From Spirochaetaceae bacterium (GTDB lineage: Bacteria > Spirochaetota > Spirochaetia > PWKH01), in the NCBI GenBank assembly GCA_003557605.1, contig PWNW01000148.1:1-17571 (forward strand): a stretch of DNA of 17,571 nucleotides, given 5' to 3'. The notes beneath the pieces were generated by a model. That model was not told the origin of the DNA, searched no databases, and saw only the letters and a list, made by a program, of their open reading frames with translations. Position numbers and translations under genes: made by a program. How positions within the stretch are numbered: the first letter of the stretch is position 1; each line of letters opens with the position of its first letter. This document shows positions 1-7,796 of this stretch, one piece after another.

Positions 1-843
1 ATTGTACCAGGAGATGCATACCTCACGGTAAACATGCCGATTCACCTTGCGATGCTCCATACGGTGTTTAATCTTACCAACTCCCTGCTGTTTCTCCCCT
101 TCATCAGCAAGTTTGCATCTTTGGTGAAATTCATCCTTCCTGGAGAAGAGCCGGGATCCGATTTTCGTTCGAAATACGAGTTTCGGTATATCAGGTCATC
201 GCTGCAGGACACTCCCGAGCTCTATCTGCTGAAAGTGCGGGATGAAACTACCAGGATGGCCAAGGTAGTCTCCGATATGTTTTCCCGATACCGGCTTGTC
301 TACGAATCAACCGACAGGGATATGGGCAACGAGGTTGAGGAACTGAAGCTGATTGAGGACTACTCAGACCAGATGCAGCTTGAGCTCACCAGATTTCTCT
401 CAGAGATTGTGGGAGACAGCATGACTGAGGAAAGCCGGGAGACGGTCAACTCCCTGCTGAGAATCGTCAATGAGCTTGAAAGCGTGGCTGACAGCACCTA
501 CAATCTGGTGCTGCTTACAGAACGGAAATTCAATAAGGAAGTTTTTCTCCATGATGAAGCACACGACCATATTATCGAGTACAACAGCCAGGTTCAGGAA
601 TTTATATCATTCGTAAAGGACAAGCTTGACCGGCACATCAGCGATGACGAGCTTGAGGAAGCCGAGAAGTATGAGCTCCAGATAAATGAGTCCAGAAACA
701 GGCTGAAGCTTGCCGCTGAGCACCGCATCCAGGAAGGCTCTGATGTCAGCTCAGAATTGGTGCTCATCGACTACCTGAAGCACCTGGAGCATATCGGCGA
801 CTATGTGATAAACATCGCCCAGGCGCTGGAGTATATGCATTAA
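1..843 (+). CDS. Na+/phosphate cotransporter family protein with PhoU-like C-terminal domain (5' end outside window)
   Basis: The reading frame is open to the left edge, so only the C-terminal part is seen. From base 1 it reads IVPGDAYLTVNMPIHLAMLHTVFNL, and the internal ATG at base 34 is not the start. The first 40 or so residues form the last membrane segment of the NptA/PNaS sodium-phosphate symporter family, where an A-x-x-HTxFNxxNxLxxLPF pattern is typical (here AMLHTVFNLTNSLLFLPF). After it come about 230 residues of helical, charged, cytoplasmic sequence resembling PhoU, which in this family is fused to the transporter and probably tunes phosphate uptake. The gene ends with TAA at 841-843, 16 bases from the end of convergent argH; I see no terminator between them. 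The family call rests on the transmembrane motif plus the PhoU-like helices. Substrate specificity is inferred from the family. Confidence 0.82.
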   Translation: MVPGDAYLTVNMPIHLAMLHTVFNLTNSLLFLPFISKFASLVKFILPGEEPGSDFRSKYEFRYIRSSLQDTPELYLLKVRDETTRMAKVVSDMFSRYRLVYESTDRDMGNEVEELKLIEDYSDQMQLELTRFLSEIVGDSMTEESRETVNSLLRIVNELESVADSTYNLVLLTERKFNKEVFLHDEAHDHIIEYNSQVQEFISFVKDKLDRHISDDELEEAEKYELQINESRNRLKLAAEHRIQEGSDVSSELVLIDYLKHLEHIGDYVINIAQALEYMH

Positions 844-859
844 GACGTGACAGTACTGC

Positions 860-2221
860 CTATACAGAAAAGAACGGAATTTTTGCTCCCATCAGATCGC
901 TCAGCGCCTGTTCTGAGGGAATTCTCCTTTCCTCAGTATATGCCTGAAGACGTGTAAGCTCACCTTCCAGCAGATCCAGTCTGAGATTTCCCGTTGTGCC
1001 CTGGGACGTTCGTTCTGCTATCGCCTGATTTGGATCCTGTTTCTGCCAGGAAGAGGGGTCTGTGCCGACCTTGCGGTATGCGTCACGAAATGCGGTCCCT
1101 GAAGCAGCCATCTTCAATGCCTGATCTGTTGCAAAAATCTCAGGGGTAAAGGCATCATGCAGTGCCTGCTCATTGACCTGCAGGTGTTCAAAGGTAAGTT
1201 CTGCAACCTTGATCATCAGAAACACCGTCTTTGCCGCCTGCATGAAGGGGCCCTTGGTATCCTGAAAGTCCCGATTGTACCCAGAAGGAAGGGACCTGAT
1301 AATATTCTTGATCGCCGCTGAACAGCCTGATACAGTGCCAGCTTTGGAACGGATCAGCTCAAGGGCATCGGGATTTTTTTTCTGGGGCATAATGCTTGAC
1401 CCGGTGCACAGCTGGTCTGGAAGACTGAAATACCCGAACTCAGGCAGTGAAAACAGGATCAGGTCCTGTGCCGCCTTGCTCAAGGTCAGGGCAATATACT
1501 CCAGGGCATCAACTGCCATGGCTTCAAACTTACCGCGGGAATTGTTGGCATAAAGCACATTGTTCTGAACCCGGGAAAACCCGAGCAGATCTGAGGTATA
1601 CTGCCGGTCCAGGGGGAGTGCAGTTCCGTAGCTTGCTGCTGAACCAAGAGGGCACTGATCAATTACTTCAAGCACAGCAAACAGGTGCGCCGTCTCATCC
1701 AGCAGTTCCTCGGCAAAAGAAGCTGCCCAGAGCCCTACCGATGAGGGCATGGCAATCTGCATATGGGTCCGTCCGGGCATGGGAAGGCGCATATGCTTAT
1801 GGGCAAACCAGTGCAGCCGTGCCGTCAAGCTGAAACCGGCTTCCATGGTCTGAAACAGCATGTCCTTGCACCACAGCCTCAGTGCTGTCTGTACCTGATC
1901 ATTCCTGCTTCTTCCGGTATGCACCTTTTTCCCTGTCTCTCCCAGTACGTCGGTAAGACGCCTTTCCAGAGCTGTATGGCAGTCTTCGTCCTCAGGGCTG
2001 ATTTCAAGACCCCCTTCCGATATGACCTTCTTCAGTTCCCGCTCCAGCGATGCAGCCTCTTCAGTGCTCAGAATTCCGATTCGGTTAAGCATTCTCACAT
2101 GGGCAGCAGATGCCGCACAGTCAGGGATCACCAGGTCCCTGTCCAGCTCATAATCCTTTCCTACCGTAAATGCATGGATCAATGCATCAACGGTATAGTT
2201 TTTCTTCCATAATACAGACAT
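860..2221 (-). CDS. argH: argininosuccinate lyase
   Basis: Splits argininosuccinate into arginine and fumarate, the last step of arginine synthesis, as a cytoplasmic homotetramer. At 453 residues it has the usual family length. Visible marks are HTGRSRNDQ at about 101-109, PGRTHMQ at about 149-155 (the conserved histidine is H153), and the superfamily signature GSSIMPQKKNPD at about 274-285 carrying the catalytic serine loop. PGRTHMQ differs from the commoner PGYTHLQ form; I recall it from ArgH proteins of spirochaetes and Verrucomicrobia. The ATG at 2219-2221 follows GGAGAG with a good spacing. The gene starts 12 bases after the glmS stop, so the two are probably co-transcribed with glmS first. 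No other arginine gene is in the window. Other members of the fumarase/aspartase superfamily are unlikely given the length and motifs. Confidence 0.95.
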   Translation of the reverse strand: MSVLWKKNYTVDALIHAFTVGKDYELDRDLVIPDCAASAAHVRMLNRIGILSTEEAASLERELKKVISEGGLEISPEDEDCHTALERRLTDVLGETGKKVHTGRSRNDQVQTALRLWCKDMLFQTMEAGFSLTARLHWFAHKHMRLPMPGRTHMQIAMPSSVGLWAASFAEELLDETAHLFAVLEVIDQCPLGSAASYGTALPLDRQYTSDLLGFSRVQNNVLYANNSRGKFEAMAVDALEYIALTLSKAAQDLILFSLPEFGYFSLPDQLCTGSSIMPQKKNPDALELIRSKAGTVSGCSAAIKNIIRSLPSGYNRDFQDTKGPFMQAAKTVFLMIKVAELTFEHLQVNEQALHDAFTPEIFATDQALKMAASGTAFRDAYRKVGTDPSSWQKQDPNQAIAERTSQGTTGNLRLDLLEGELTRLQAYTEERRIPSEQALSDLMGAKIPFFSV

Positions 2222-2233
2222 ATGTCTCTCCGT

Positions 2234-4060
2234 TTATTCAACCGTCACGCTTTTCGCAAGATTCCTCGGACGGTCCACATCACATCCCAGCTCCAGCGCA
2301 CAGTAGTAGGAAAACAGCTGAAGCGGGACGACCATCAGCAGAGGATAGATATGCTCCCAGGCTTTCGGGACAAAAAACACATCATCGGCAATATCCTGTA
2401 CCTCCCGGTCACCCTCCACTGCAACAGCGAAGATCTTTCCCTTCCGTGCCTTCACTTCCTTCATATTTGAAATCACCTTGTCCCGGAGAAAGTCATCAGG
2501 AACAAGCACTACACTAGGGGTATGCTCATCTATCAAGGCGATAGGGCCGTGCTTGATTTCTGCTGCACTGTACCCTTCAGCATGGATATATGATATCTCC
2601 TTCAGCTTCAAAGCCCCTTCAAGGGCGACAGGAAATGTCTTTCCTCGCCCGAGAAACAGCATATGACGGTAGTGGGAGTATTTTTTAGCGATATCACGAA
2701 TATCTGAAGCCCTGCCCAGAATATCCCTGATCTGGTCATACACTTCCTGGAGGGCTGAAATAAACTTCAGTCCGTCCTCCATTGAGCAGTGCTTCATGCG
2801 GGCAAACATCAGGCTCAGGAGGTAGAACACACTCAGCTGGGAGGTAAAGGCCTTCGTTGATGCTACGGCAATCTCAGGCCCCGAATGGAGGTACACACCG
2901 CCGTCGGATTCACGTGCAATCGTGGAACCAACCACATTACACATGCCGAGCACCTTTGCTCCCTTTCTCTTCAATTCCCGAAGAGCATACAGCGTATCGG
3001 CTGTCTCACCTGACTGGGATACTGCAATATAGAGGGAGTTGGGCTCTATCACCGGATTTCGGTATCTCACCTCGGAGGAAAGCTCAGCATATGAGGGAAT
3101 ACGTGCAATCTGTTCAAGGAGAGTACATCCGATCATCCCAGCATGGTATGATGTGCCTGCGGCAATGACCCGAATGCGTTCCACCTGCCTGAGTTCCTGA
3201 AGCGTCATGTTCAGGCCCCCTAAGTGCGCCGCTGCTGTTTCAGTATTCAGCCTTCCCTGAAATGCACGATAGATGGATTCGGGCTGTTCATGAATCTCCT
3301 TTTCCATGAAGTGCTTATAGCCCTGACGTTCAATCTGCTCCAGTTCCCAGTCAATCAGCTCAATCTGCTTCTGTATGATTCTGTCATGGAGGTCAAGGGT
3401 GGTGAACTCCTTGTCAGTAATTGAAACCATTTCTCCGTCATTGAGGTATACAGCCTGACGGGTATAGGCAAGCACGGCGGTTACATCAGAGGCAAGAAAC
3501 ATTTCATTGTCCCCTACTCCAATAACCAGGGGAGATCCGTTTCGTGCTCCGATAATCCTTCCAGGCTCTCTGCTGCTGATCACAGCGATGCCGTAGGTCC
3601 CCTTCAGAAGAAAGAGGGTGTCACGCACTGCCTGCTCAAGGCTGTCACGATAGTTTTTTGCCACCAGGTGCGCAATCACTTCAGAATCGGTGGTTGACCG
3701 AAATACTGTACCTTCCGCCTCCAGACCCTGCTTCAGCTGCAGATAGTTTTCAATAATTCCGTTATGGACAACGGAAAACTCGTCAGCTGCGTCATTGTGG
3801 GGATGGGCATTTGATTCATTTACCTCCCCATGGGTTGCCCACCGGGTGTGCCCTATCCCGCAGGCCCCTTCGGCACCTTCCTGGACCGCATTCTGGAGAT
3901 TAGAAATCTTGCCCGTCCGCTTCACCACATCCAAGGCACCTGCTGTGCTCTGAATGCAGATGCCTGCTGAATCATATCCCCGGTATTCAAGGCGCTTCAG
4001 CCCCTCCAGGAGGACCTGTGCAGTCCTCCTGTACCCGCAGTAGCCGACTATTCCGCACAT
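2234..4060 (-). CDS. glmS: glutamine--fructose-6-phosphate aminotransferase (isomerizing)
   Basis: Makes glucosamine-6-phosphate from fructose-6-phosphate and glutamine, the entry step to peptidoglycan and other amino-sugar polymers. The protein of 608 residues begins MCGIVGYCGYR. Removing Met exposes the N-terminal Cys nucleophile of the Ntn-type glutaminase domain (about 1-240). Two SIS sugar-isomerase domains follow, with GTSYHAG, SQSGETADT and IAVASTKAFTSQ, and the tail ends NLAKSVTVE as in the family. I place the start at the second ATG (4058-4060). The upstream ATG at 4064-4066 directly abuts GGGAGG with no spacing, while the second lies 6 bases from it and gives the required N-terminal Cys. 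The gene is first of a glmS-argH pair. No glmS ribozyme fits upstream, because the 5' leader appears to be only about 15 bases. Confidence 0.97.
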   Translation of the reverse strand: MCGIVGYCGYRRTAQVLLEGLKRLEYRGYDSAGICIQSTAGALDVVKRTGKISNLQNAVQEGAEGACGIGHTRWATHGEVNESNAHPHNDAADEFSVVHNGIIENYLQLKQGLEAEGTVFRSTTDSEVIAHLVAKNYRDSLEQAVRDTLFLLKGTYGIAVISSREPGRIIGARNGSPLVIGVGDNEMFLASDVTAVLAYTRQAVYLNDGEMVSITDKEFTTLDLHDRIIQKQIELIDWELEQIERQGYKHFMEKEIHEQPESIYRAFQGRLNTETAAAHLGGLNMTLQELRQVERIRVIAAGTSYHAGMIGCTLLEQIARIPSYAELSSEVRYRNPVIEPNSLYIAVSQSGETADTLYALRELKRKGAKVLGMCNVVGSTIARESDGGVYLHSGPEIAVASTKAFTSQLSVFYLLSLMFARMKHCSMEDGLKFISALQEVYDQIRDILGRASDIRDIAKKYSHYRHMLFLGRGKTFPVALEGALKLKEISYIHAEGYSAAEIKHGPIALIDEHTPSVVLVPDDFLRDKVISNMKEVKARKGKIFAVAVEGDREVQDIADDVFFVPKAWEHIYPLLMVVPLQLFSYYCALELGCDVDRPRNLAKSVTVE

Positions 4061-4066
4061 AAACAT

Positions 4067-4072
4067 CCTCCC
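4067..4072 (-). promoter_or_regulatory. glmS ribosome binding site that fixes the start codon
   Basis: GGGAGG on the minus strand touches the first in-frame ATG (4064-4066) and lies 6 bases from the second (4058-4060). Only the second has workable spacing, and only it yields the N-terminal Cys of the glutaminase domain. Confidence 0.8.
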
Positions 4073-4081
4073 TTTTCAAGC

Positions 4082-4110
4082 ATTATCTGGTATTACGTAT
4101 TTTTTTTCAA
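4082..4110 (-). promoter_or_regulatory. sigma-70-type promoter of glmS-argH
   Basis: On the minus strand there is TTGAAA (4110-4105), a 17-base spacer and GATAAT (4087-4082), which is five of six consensus bases in the -10 box. The predicted start near 4075 leaves a leader of about 15 bases before the glmS ATG. The run of eight T at 4100-4107 on the plus strand is the A-rich spacer of this promoter, not a terminator. Confidence 0.6.
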
Positions 4111-4175
4111 GAAACCCCGGTGCGTTGAATCAAACAGCCGTCTGTTTCTGATGTACTTTACAGGAGGGTAGTACG

Positions 4176-5186
4176 ATGAAATATGTATTTCTTGCATTAT
4201 GGTGCATGATGACTGTCTTAAGCTGCCAGATGCCCGAGGACAGCAGTTCTCTTGTCAGCCTCACATTTGTTCCGCCCCAGTATGTATCAGGGGCCATGGT
4301 ATCACCCCAGGAAGCGAAGCTGGAGTTTTCCAGGACCGCATATTCTGCAGCGGATGACCTGTTCATCAGCGGCGGTCACCGTATTACTGAAACTGCATCT
4401 CATGGAGAAATACTGAGCATCACCCTGGATTCTCCAATTCCCTCCGGTGAGCAGAGGATTCTGCAGGGCACCTTTCGTGATGCATTCCGCAATACCCTGC
4501 ATCTTTCAGTTACGCTTTACGGGTTTAATGAATACCCGGCAGTGCTGTCTTTAAACGAGTTTGTCACCAGGGGCAGTGATAATCATCCGGACCGGGTTGA
4601 ACTGCTGGTGACACAAAGCGGATGCACTGGGGGAATAACCGTATATGACGGAATCAGAGGAGATTACCGTCAGAAGAAAATTCTTCCCGCATTAGCGGTC
4701 ACTGCCGGAGAATACCTAATCATCCACTTCCGACCAGGTGACGGGACCTGTGAAGACGAGACGGAAAGGAAGGACTCGGCGCAATGCGCAGGGACTCATG
4801 ACGAAGCCTGGGACTTGTTTATTCATGGGGGTATCGGACTGTCCGGGAACAACGGAGTCATTACTCTGTATGAATCACCTGCAGGGCCGATATCTGAAGG
4901 GGTGTTCTACAGCGACAGGACATCTTCATCCGATGATCGATACCGAGGATTCGGCAGCACCAGAATGCTTCTGCAGGTGGAATACCTGTGCAGGACCGGT
5001 GTCTGGGACGGATCCCCCGATACCGTCTCACCTGAGGACGGCATCAGTTCAACCTATACAACCGCTACCCGCTCAATGTCCAGAATTCCGGGATCCTATA
5101 CCGGAAGCCAGGACGACTGGATCACCGTCCCGACCCGAGGTTCCACCTTCGGCTATGAAAATGCTGTGGAACAGCATGTCCCGTAG
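4176..5186 (+). CDS. lamin-tail-domain (LTD) lipoprotein
   Basis: A secreted lipoprotein of 336 residues. The first 17 residues are a type II signal peptide: a short basic start, a hydrophobic stretch, then the lipobox VLSC with Cys17 as the lipid-attachment residue. Residues about 30-115 form a beta-rich region of unknown type. From about 125 the sequence follows the LTD pattern: LNEFVTRGSDNHPDRVEL, then AGEYLIIHF, then SGNNGVITLYESPAGPISEGVFYS, and near the end SMSRIPGSYTGSQDDWITV. This beta-sandwich is common in extracellular bacterial proteins, and the TRGS...HPD...VE and TSSSD.RYRGFG wording is one I associate with spirochaete lipoproteins. AGGAGG at 4162-4167 lies 8 bases before the ATG. 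The gene ends one base from the convergent trxA stop. The biochemical role is unknown; surface or periplasmic location is inferred from the signal. Confidence 0.8.
   Translation: MKYVFLALWCMMTVLSCQMPEDSSSLVSLTFVPPQYVSGAMVSPQEAKLEFSRTAYSAADDLFISGGHRITETASHGEILSITLDSPIPSGEQRILQGTFRDAFRNTLHLSVTLYGFNEYPAVLSLNEFVTRGSDNHPDRVELLVTQSGCTGGITVYDGIRGDYRQKKILPALAVTAGEYLIIHFRPGDGTCEDETERKDSAQCAGTHDEAWDLFIHGGIGLSGNNGVITLYESPAGPISEGVFYSDRTSSSDDRYRGFGSTRMLLQVEYLCRTGVWDGSPDTVSPEDGISSTYTTATRSMSRIPGSYTGSQDDWITVPTRGSTFGYENAVEQHVP
5161..5177 (-). terminator. possible weak terminator of trxA inside the lipoprotein gene end
   Basis: Perfect 7-base arms (ATGCTGT and ACAGCAT) enclose a 3-base loop, 11 bases beyond the trxA stop. 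On the minus strand the stem runs into TTTTC, a short U-tract. It lies inside the last codons of the convergent lipoprotein gene, so the resemblance could be chance. Confidence 0.35.
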
Positions 5187-5187
5187 T

Positions 5188-5508
5188 TTAGATGTATTCG
5201 CTGATGAATTCTTCGATAGCCTTTTTAGACCCTGCACCTATACGCTGGTTTACAGGTTTTCCGTCCTTGAAGATAATAATTGTCGGAATGCTGATAATGT
5301 TGTACTGGGCAGCAATATCCCCTGCTTCGTCCACATTCAGTTTTCCGACTTTTATTCTATCACTATAGTCCTCTGCGATTTCATCAATAATGGGACCGAG
5401 CACCTTACAGGGCATGCACCATGCGGCCCAGAAATCTACCAGGACCGGTTTGTCTGACTTCAGTACTTCCTGCTCAAAGTTTGCTTCTGTTAACACCACT
5501 TCACTCAT
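5188..5508 (-). CDS. trxA: thioredoxin with CMPC active site
   Basis: Small cytoplasmic dithiol-disulfide oxidoreductase of 106 residues, the normal thioredoxin length. It shows the FWAAWC-MP-CK active site with Cys31 and Cys34, the buried Asp25 in VLVDFWA, and the cis-proline P75 in ISIPTIIIF. The usual active site is WCGPC. Here the second residue is Met, giving CMPC, a position known in the family to tune redox potential and partner choice. TAGGAG lies just before the ATG (5506-5508). Upstream is ssb on the same strand, but a strong hairpin and about 130 bases separate them, so they are probably separate units. The electron donor, thioredoxin reductase, is not in the window. Confidence 0.93.
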   Translation of the reverse strand: MSEVVLTEANFEQEVLKSDKPVLVDFWAAWCMPCKVLGPIIDEIAEDYSDRIKVGKLNVDEAGDIAAQYNIISIPTIIIFKDGKPVNQRIGAGSKKAIEEFISEYI

Positions 5509-5592
5509 CTTTCACTCCTATCTGATTTCCAGGTTGATTGTATGTTGTAGTATAAAAAGAAAAACCGGAAAAGGAAAGGGGCTATAATGGAG

Positions 5593-5631
5593 GGCAGGAT
5601 TCAGCAGCTGTTCCAGCTGATAAATCCTGCC
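5593..5631 (-). terminator. strong bipartite hairpin downstream of ssb, lacking a U-tract
   Basis: Outer arms of nine perfect pairs (5593-5601 with 5623-5631) enclose a second six-base stem, CAGCTG at 5605-5610 with CAGCTG at 5614-5619, and a TTC loop. It begins 11 bases after the ssb stop. Neither strand has a T-run next to the stem. Position suggests an end-of-transcript or RNA-stabilising hairpin for ssb. A chance hairpin is unlikely given 15 pairs. Confidence 0.6.
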
Positions 5632-5642
5632 GCATCTCAGCC

Positions 5643-6023
5643 TCAGAAGTCTGAAGCAGCTTCCTTTACAGCTTTTTCAAGATCAGCATGCTTCTTGCCG
5701 GATGGACCGAATTCAACATGTTCTGCAACAATTGTTGTTTTCTCCCTATGCATTCCTTCTTCAGTCTTCCATCTGTCCTGTTTCAGCCGCCCGATTACAC
5801 GGACCCGTTTCCCCTTCTGAAGATACCGCATGCAGGGCTGGGCACGGTCACCCCAGACTTCAACCGGAAAGTATGATACCTCCTCCCGGACCTGGTCCTG
5901 GGCCTTGTAGCTGCGGTTGCAGGCCAGAGAGAACTTGCACAGCTCATTCCCGCTTTCCAGCATCTTACTTTCCGGGTCATGGGTCAAGTTTCCTTCAATT
6001 AACACAGAATTCAGGTTCTTCAT
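5643..6023 (-). CDS. ssb: single-stranded DNA-binding protein (short form)
   Basis: Binds single-stranded DNA in replication, recombination and repair. The start is the ATG at 6021-6023 (MKNLNSVLIEGNLTHDPE), preceded by GGAGG; the frame runs further upstream but without a matching ribosome site or SSB-like sequence. The 126 residues are almost all OB-fold. Family marks are NSVLIEGNLTHDPE, KFSLACNRSYK, FPVEVWGDRAQPCMRYLQKGKRVRVIGRL and W-K-x-EGMHREKTTIVAEHVEF. Most bacterial SSBs have 150-180 residues, with a long flexible linker and an acidic DDDIPF tip that recruits partners. Here the linker is almost absent and the end is KEAASDF, a reduced tip that keeps only the terminal Phe and one acid. 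The gene diverges from the UMP kinase gene. Confidence 0.9.
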   Translation of the reverse strand: MKNLNSVLIEGNLTHDPESKMLESGNELCKFSLACNRSYKAQDQVREEVSYFPVEVWGDRAQPCMRYLQKGKRVRVIGRLKQDRWKTEEGMHREKTTIVAEHVEFGPSGKKHADLEKAVKEAASDF

Positions 6024-6162
6024 ACAACCTCCAAAATAATTATGGTATATATATGTAATAGGAATCTGCCCCTCCTTTGCTTCAAGATTAGGAAAAATAT
6101 TTGAAAAAAGTTTTATTCCTTTCTGGCTGAAACGTCTTCTTTGGGGTACCATACCGATACAT

Positions 6163-6167
6163 GGAGG
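6163..6167 (+). promoter_or_regulatory. ribosome binding site that fixes the UMP kinase start
   Basis: GGAGG lies 5 bases before the ATG at 6173. An in-frame ATG at 6161 overlaps this site and has no ribosome site of its own, so the start is placed at 6173. Confidence 0.75.
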
Positions 6168-6172
6168 ATTAT

Positions 6173-6868
6173 ATGGCAGAAGTGACAGTAATATCTCTTG
6201 GAGGATCAATCATCGTTCCAGATTCTGTGGACATACCATTTCTTTCTGCGTTCTGTTCTGCAGCGGCATCATATCTGGATGCATCATCTGACAGAAAGCT
6301 GGTCCTAGTTACCGGAGGTGGAGCTCCTGCCCGAATATACCAGGAGGCTTACAGAAAGGTCCGCAGCAATCCTTCTTCATCCATGCAGGATATGATCGGT
6401 ATTGCTGCTACCAGACTCAATGCACAGCTTATGTACGGACTTCTGGAGCAGTACTGCTCTCCCAATGTTGTCACTGATCCCACTTCTGATGTTGATTTTT
6501 CCAGTCAGGTCCTTATTGCTGCAGGATGGAAACCAGGATTCTCCACCGACACCGTTGCGGTATACCTGGCAGAGCGGTTCAAGGCTGAACGCGTCATAAA
6601 TTTGTCAAATATTGAAAAGGTATATACCGCTGATCCCAAGAAAGATCCTGACGCAGTTCCGCTTGATCATATGAGCTGGGGAGATTTTCGAGCCATGGTA
6701 GGAGATGACTGGGTCCCGGGAAAACATGTTCCCTTTGATCCAGTAGCGGCAAAGCGGGCCAGTGAAATTGGTCTGGAAATCATCTGCTCCCTCGGCAGGG
6801 ATATTGATAATACCCTGAATATCCTTCACCGCAGGGAGTTTACCGGTACTTCTATCGGTCCGGAATAA
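6173..6868 (+). CDS. pyrH: UMP kinase, archaeal-type subfamily
   Basis: Phosphorylates UMP to UDP in pyrimidine nucleotide synthesis; amino-acid-kinase fold, cytoplasmic. The 231-residue protein begins MAEVTVISLGGSIIVPD. It shows the Gly-rich phosphate loop ISLGGS at 7-12, VTGGGAPARIYQ at 46-56 (substrate-binding GGG and Arg54), the subfamily block DMIGIAATRLNAQL at about 73-86, and the nucleotide-site region VINLSNIEKVYTADPKKDPDA. This matches the shorter UMP kinase group named after archaea (about 225-235 residues), not the usual 240-residue bacterial form with its GTP-responsive features. GTP regulation is therefore probably absent, by inference. The last 17 bases overlap the end of the convergent radical SAM gene. 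The start was chosen from the GGAGG at 6163-6167. Confidence 0.88.
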   Translation: MAEVTVISLGGSIIVPDSVDIPFLSAFCSAAASYLDASSDRKLVLVTGGGAPARIYQEAYRKVRSNPSSSMQDMIGIAATRLNAQLMYGLLEQYCSPNVVTDPTSDVDFSSQVLIAAGWKPGFSTDTVAVYLAERFKAERVINLSNIEKVYTADPKKDPDAVPLDHMSWGDFRAMVGDDWVPGKHVPFDPVAAKRASEIGLEIICSLGRDIDNTLNILHRREFTGTSIGPE

Positions 6869-7790
6869 ACCCGCATCTCCAATGCCATACAGGACGGGAG
6901 AATTCCTTGGGAAAGGGATTCTCCTGTGAAAAATCAGGCAGCCAGATATCATCATCTGCCGGCTCCTGGACAAACCCCTCATCTATCCCGAAGTCGTCCA
7001 GCATCATGAGCACCTGATTCTGCACATCATCCTCCGGTGCCAGAACACCGTTTGGATCGATAAACTGCAGCATGAGTGAAATCAGGGCAGAAGAGCCGAT
7101 GTGATGAGCATACCAGGAAAGCACATCCCTGCTGCTTTCAAGCTCCCCGGGAAGGACAAGATGCCTGATGATAGTTCCCCCTGCAAGTCTGTCCCCCTGG
7201 TACTTCAGAGGCTTCTTTTCAACCGCCCAGAGCACTGCATCCTTCACAGCATCAACGTACCCTTCAGTCCTGCAGAAACGACGGGCAGTGTTTCTGTTCA
7301 GGGTTTTAATATCAAGAAGGTATATGTCAATATATGGATCTATATGACTAAGTGCTTCCGGGAGTTCAAAACCCGATGAATTCCAGACAACAGGAAGTCG
7401 GAATCCCCTTTTTGCAGCATGGGAGAGGGCATTTTCCAGTGAAGGGATGAACTGCGTTGCCGTAACCAGATTAATGTTTTCCCCGCCCCTGTCCTGAATC
7501 TCCAGGCAGATGTCACCGAACTGCTCATGAGTGATTTCACGTCCTAGGGGCCTATGCCGATCTGAGATCTGACAGTTTTGGCAATAGGGGCATCCGAGGG
7601 TGCAGCCGGAAAAAAACAAGGTCCCCGATCCGCCGGCACCGCTGATCGGCGGTTCCTCCCCGAAATGGAGGACCGCCGATGACAGCACCATGGAATCACC
7701 GGCATTGCAGAATCCCTTCTCACCTGCGGTGCGGTCAACCCTGCATATTCGGGGACAGAGCATGCACCCCTGATATCCTGAAGCATCCAT
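6852..7790 (-). CDS. radical SAM protein related to pyruvate formate-lyase activating enzyme (COG1313/PflX-like)
   Basis: A 312-residue cytoplasmic iron-sulfur enzyme, substrate unknown. The N-terminus carries a four-cysteine cluster, C9-x2-C12-x3-C16 and C28, in the frame CMLCPRICRVDRTAGEKGFC, which marks the COG1313 group. The radical SAM triplet C63-x3-C67-x2-C70 follows (GCTLGCPYCQNCQIS), which binds the 4Fe-4S cluster that cleaves S-adenosylmethionine. Later blocks VWNSSGFE and YLLDIKT are typical of the PflA-like barrel. Members are often annotated as PflA homologues, but no glycyl-radical enzyme gene is nearby. It starts 6 bases after the DUF2147 stop with no clear ribosome site, suggesting translational coupling. 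Its 3' end overlaps the UMP kinase gene by 17 bases. Specific function is not assignable. Confidence 0.85.
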   Translation of the reverse strand: MDASGYQGCMLCPRICRVDRTAGEKGFCNAGDSMVLSSAVLHFGEEPPISGAGGSGTLFFSGCTLGCPYCQNCQISDRHRPLGREITHEQFGDICLEIQDRGGENINLVTATQFIPSLENALSHAAKRGFRLPVVWNSSGFELPEALSHIDPYIDIYLLDIKTLNRNTARRFCRTEGYVDAVKDAVLWAVEKKPLKYQGDRLAGGTIIRHLVLPGELESSRDVLSWYAHHIGSSALISLMLQFIDPNGVLAPEDDVQNQVLMMLDDFGIDEGFVQEPADDDIWLPDFSQENPFPKEFSRPVWHWRCGFIPDR

Positions 7791-7796
7791 GGAAGC

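Noticed and set aside
1275..2212. Several long plus-strand open frames opposite argH
   Set aside because: They are shadows of a well-supported gene, with no ribosome sites or recognisable domains.
4100..4107. Run of eight T as a terminator
   Set aside because: No stem precedes it, and it forms the spacer of the minus-strand glmS promoter.
4132..4147. Inverted repeat AAACAG/CTGTTT between glmS and the lipoprotein gene
   Set aside because: Six-base arms with a four-base loop are common by chance, and no other evidence supports an operator.
4061..4175. glmS ribozyme upstream of glmS
   Set aside because: The leader is far too short and the divergent lipoprotein gene starts about 110 bases away.
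6024..6209. Upstream in-frame extension of ssb by 62 codons
   Set aside because: The extension has no SSB-like sequence and would overlap the divergent UMP kinase start. GGAGG directly precedes the ATG at 6023.
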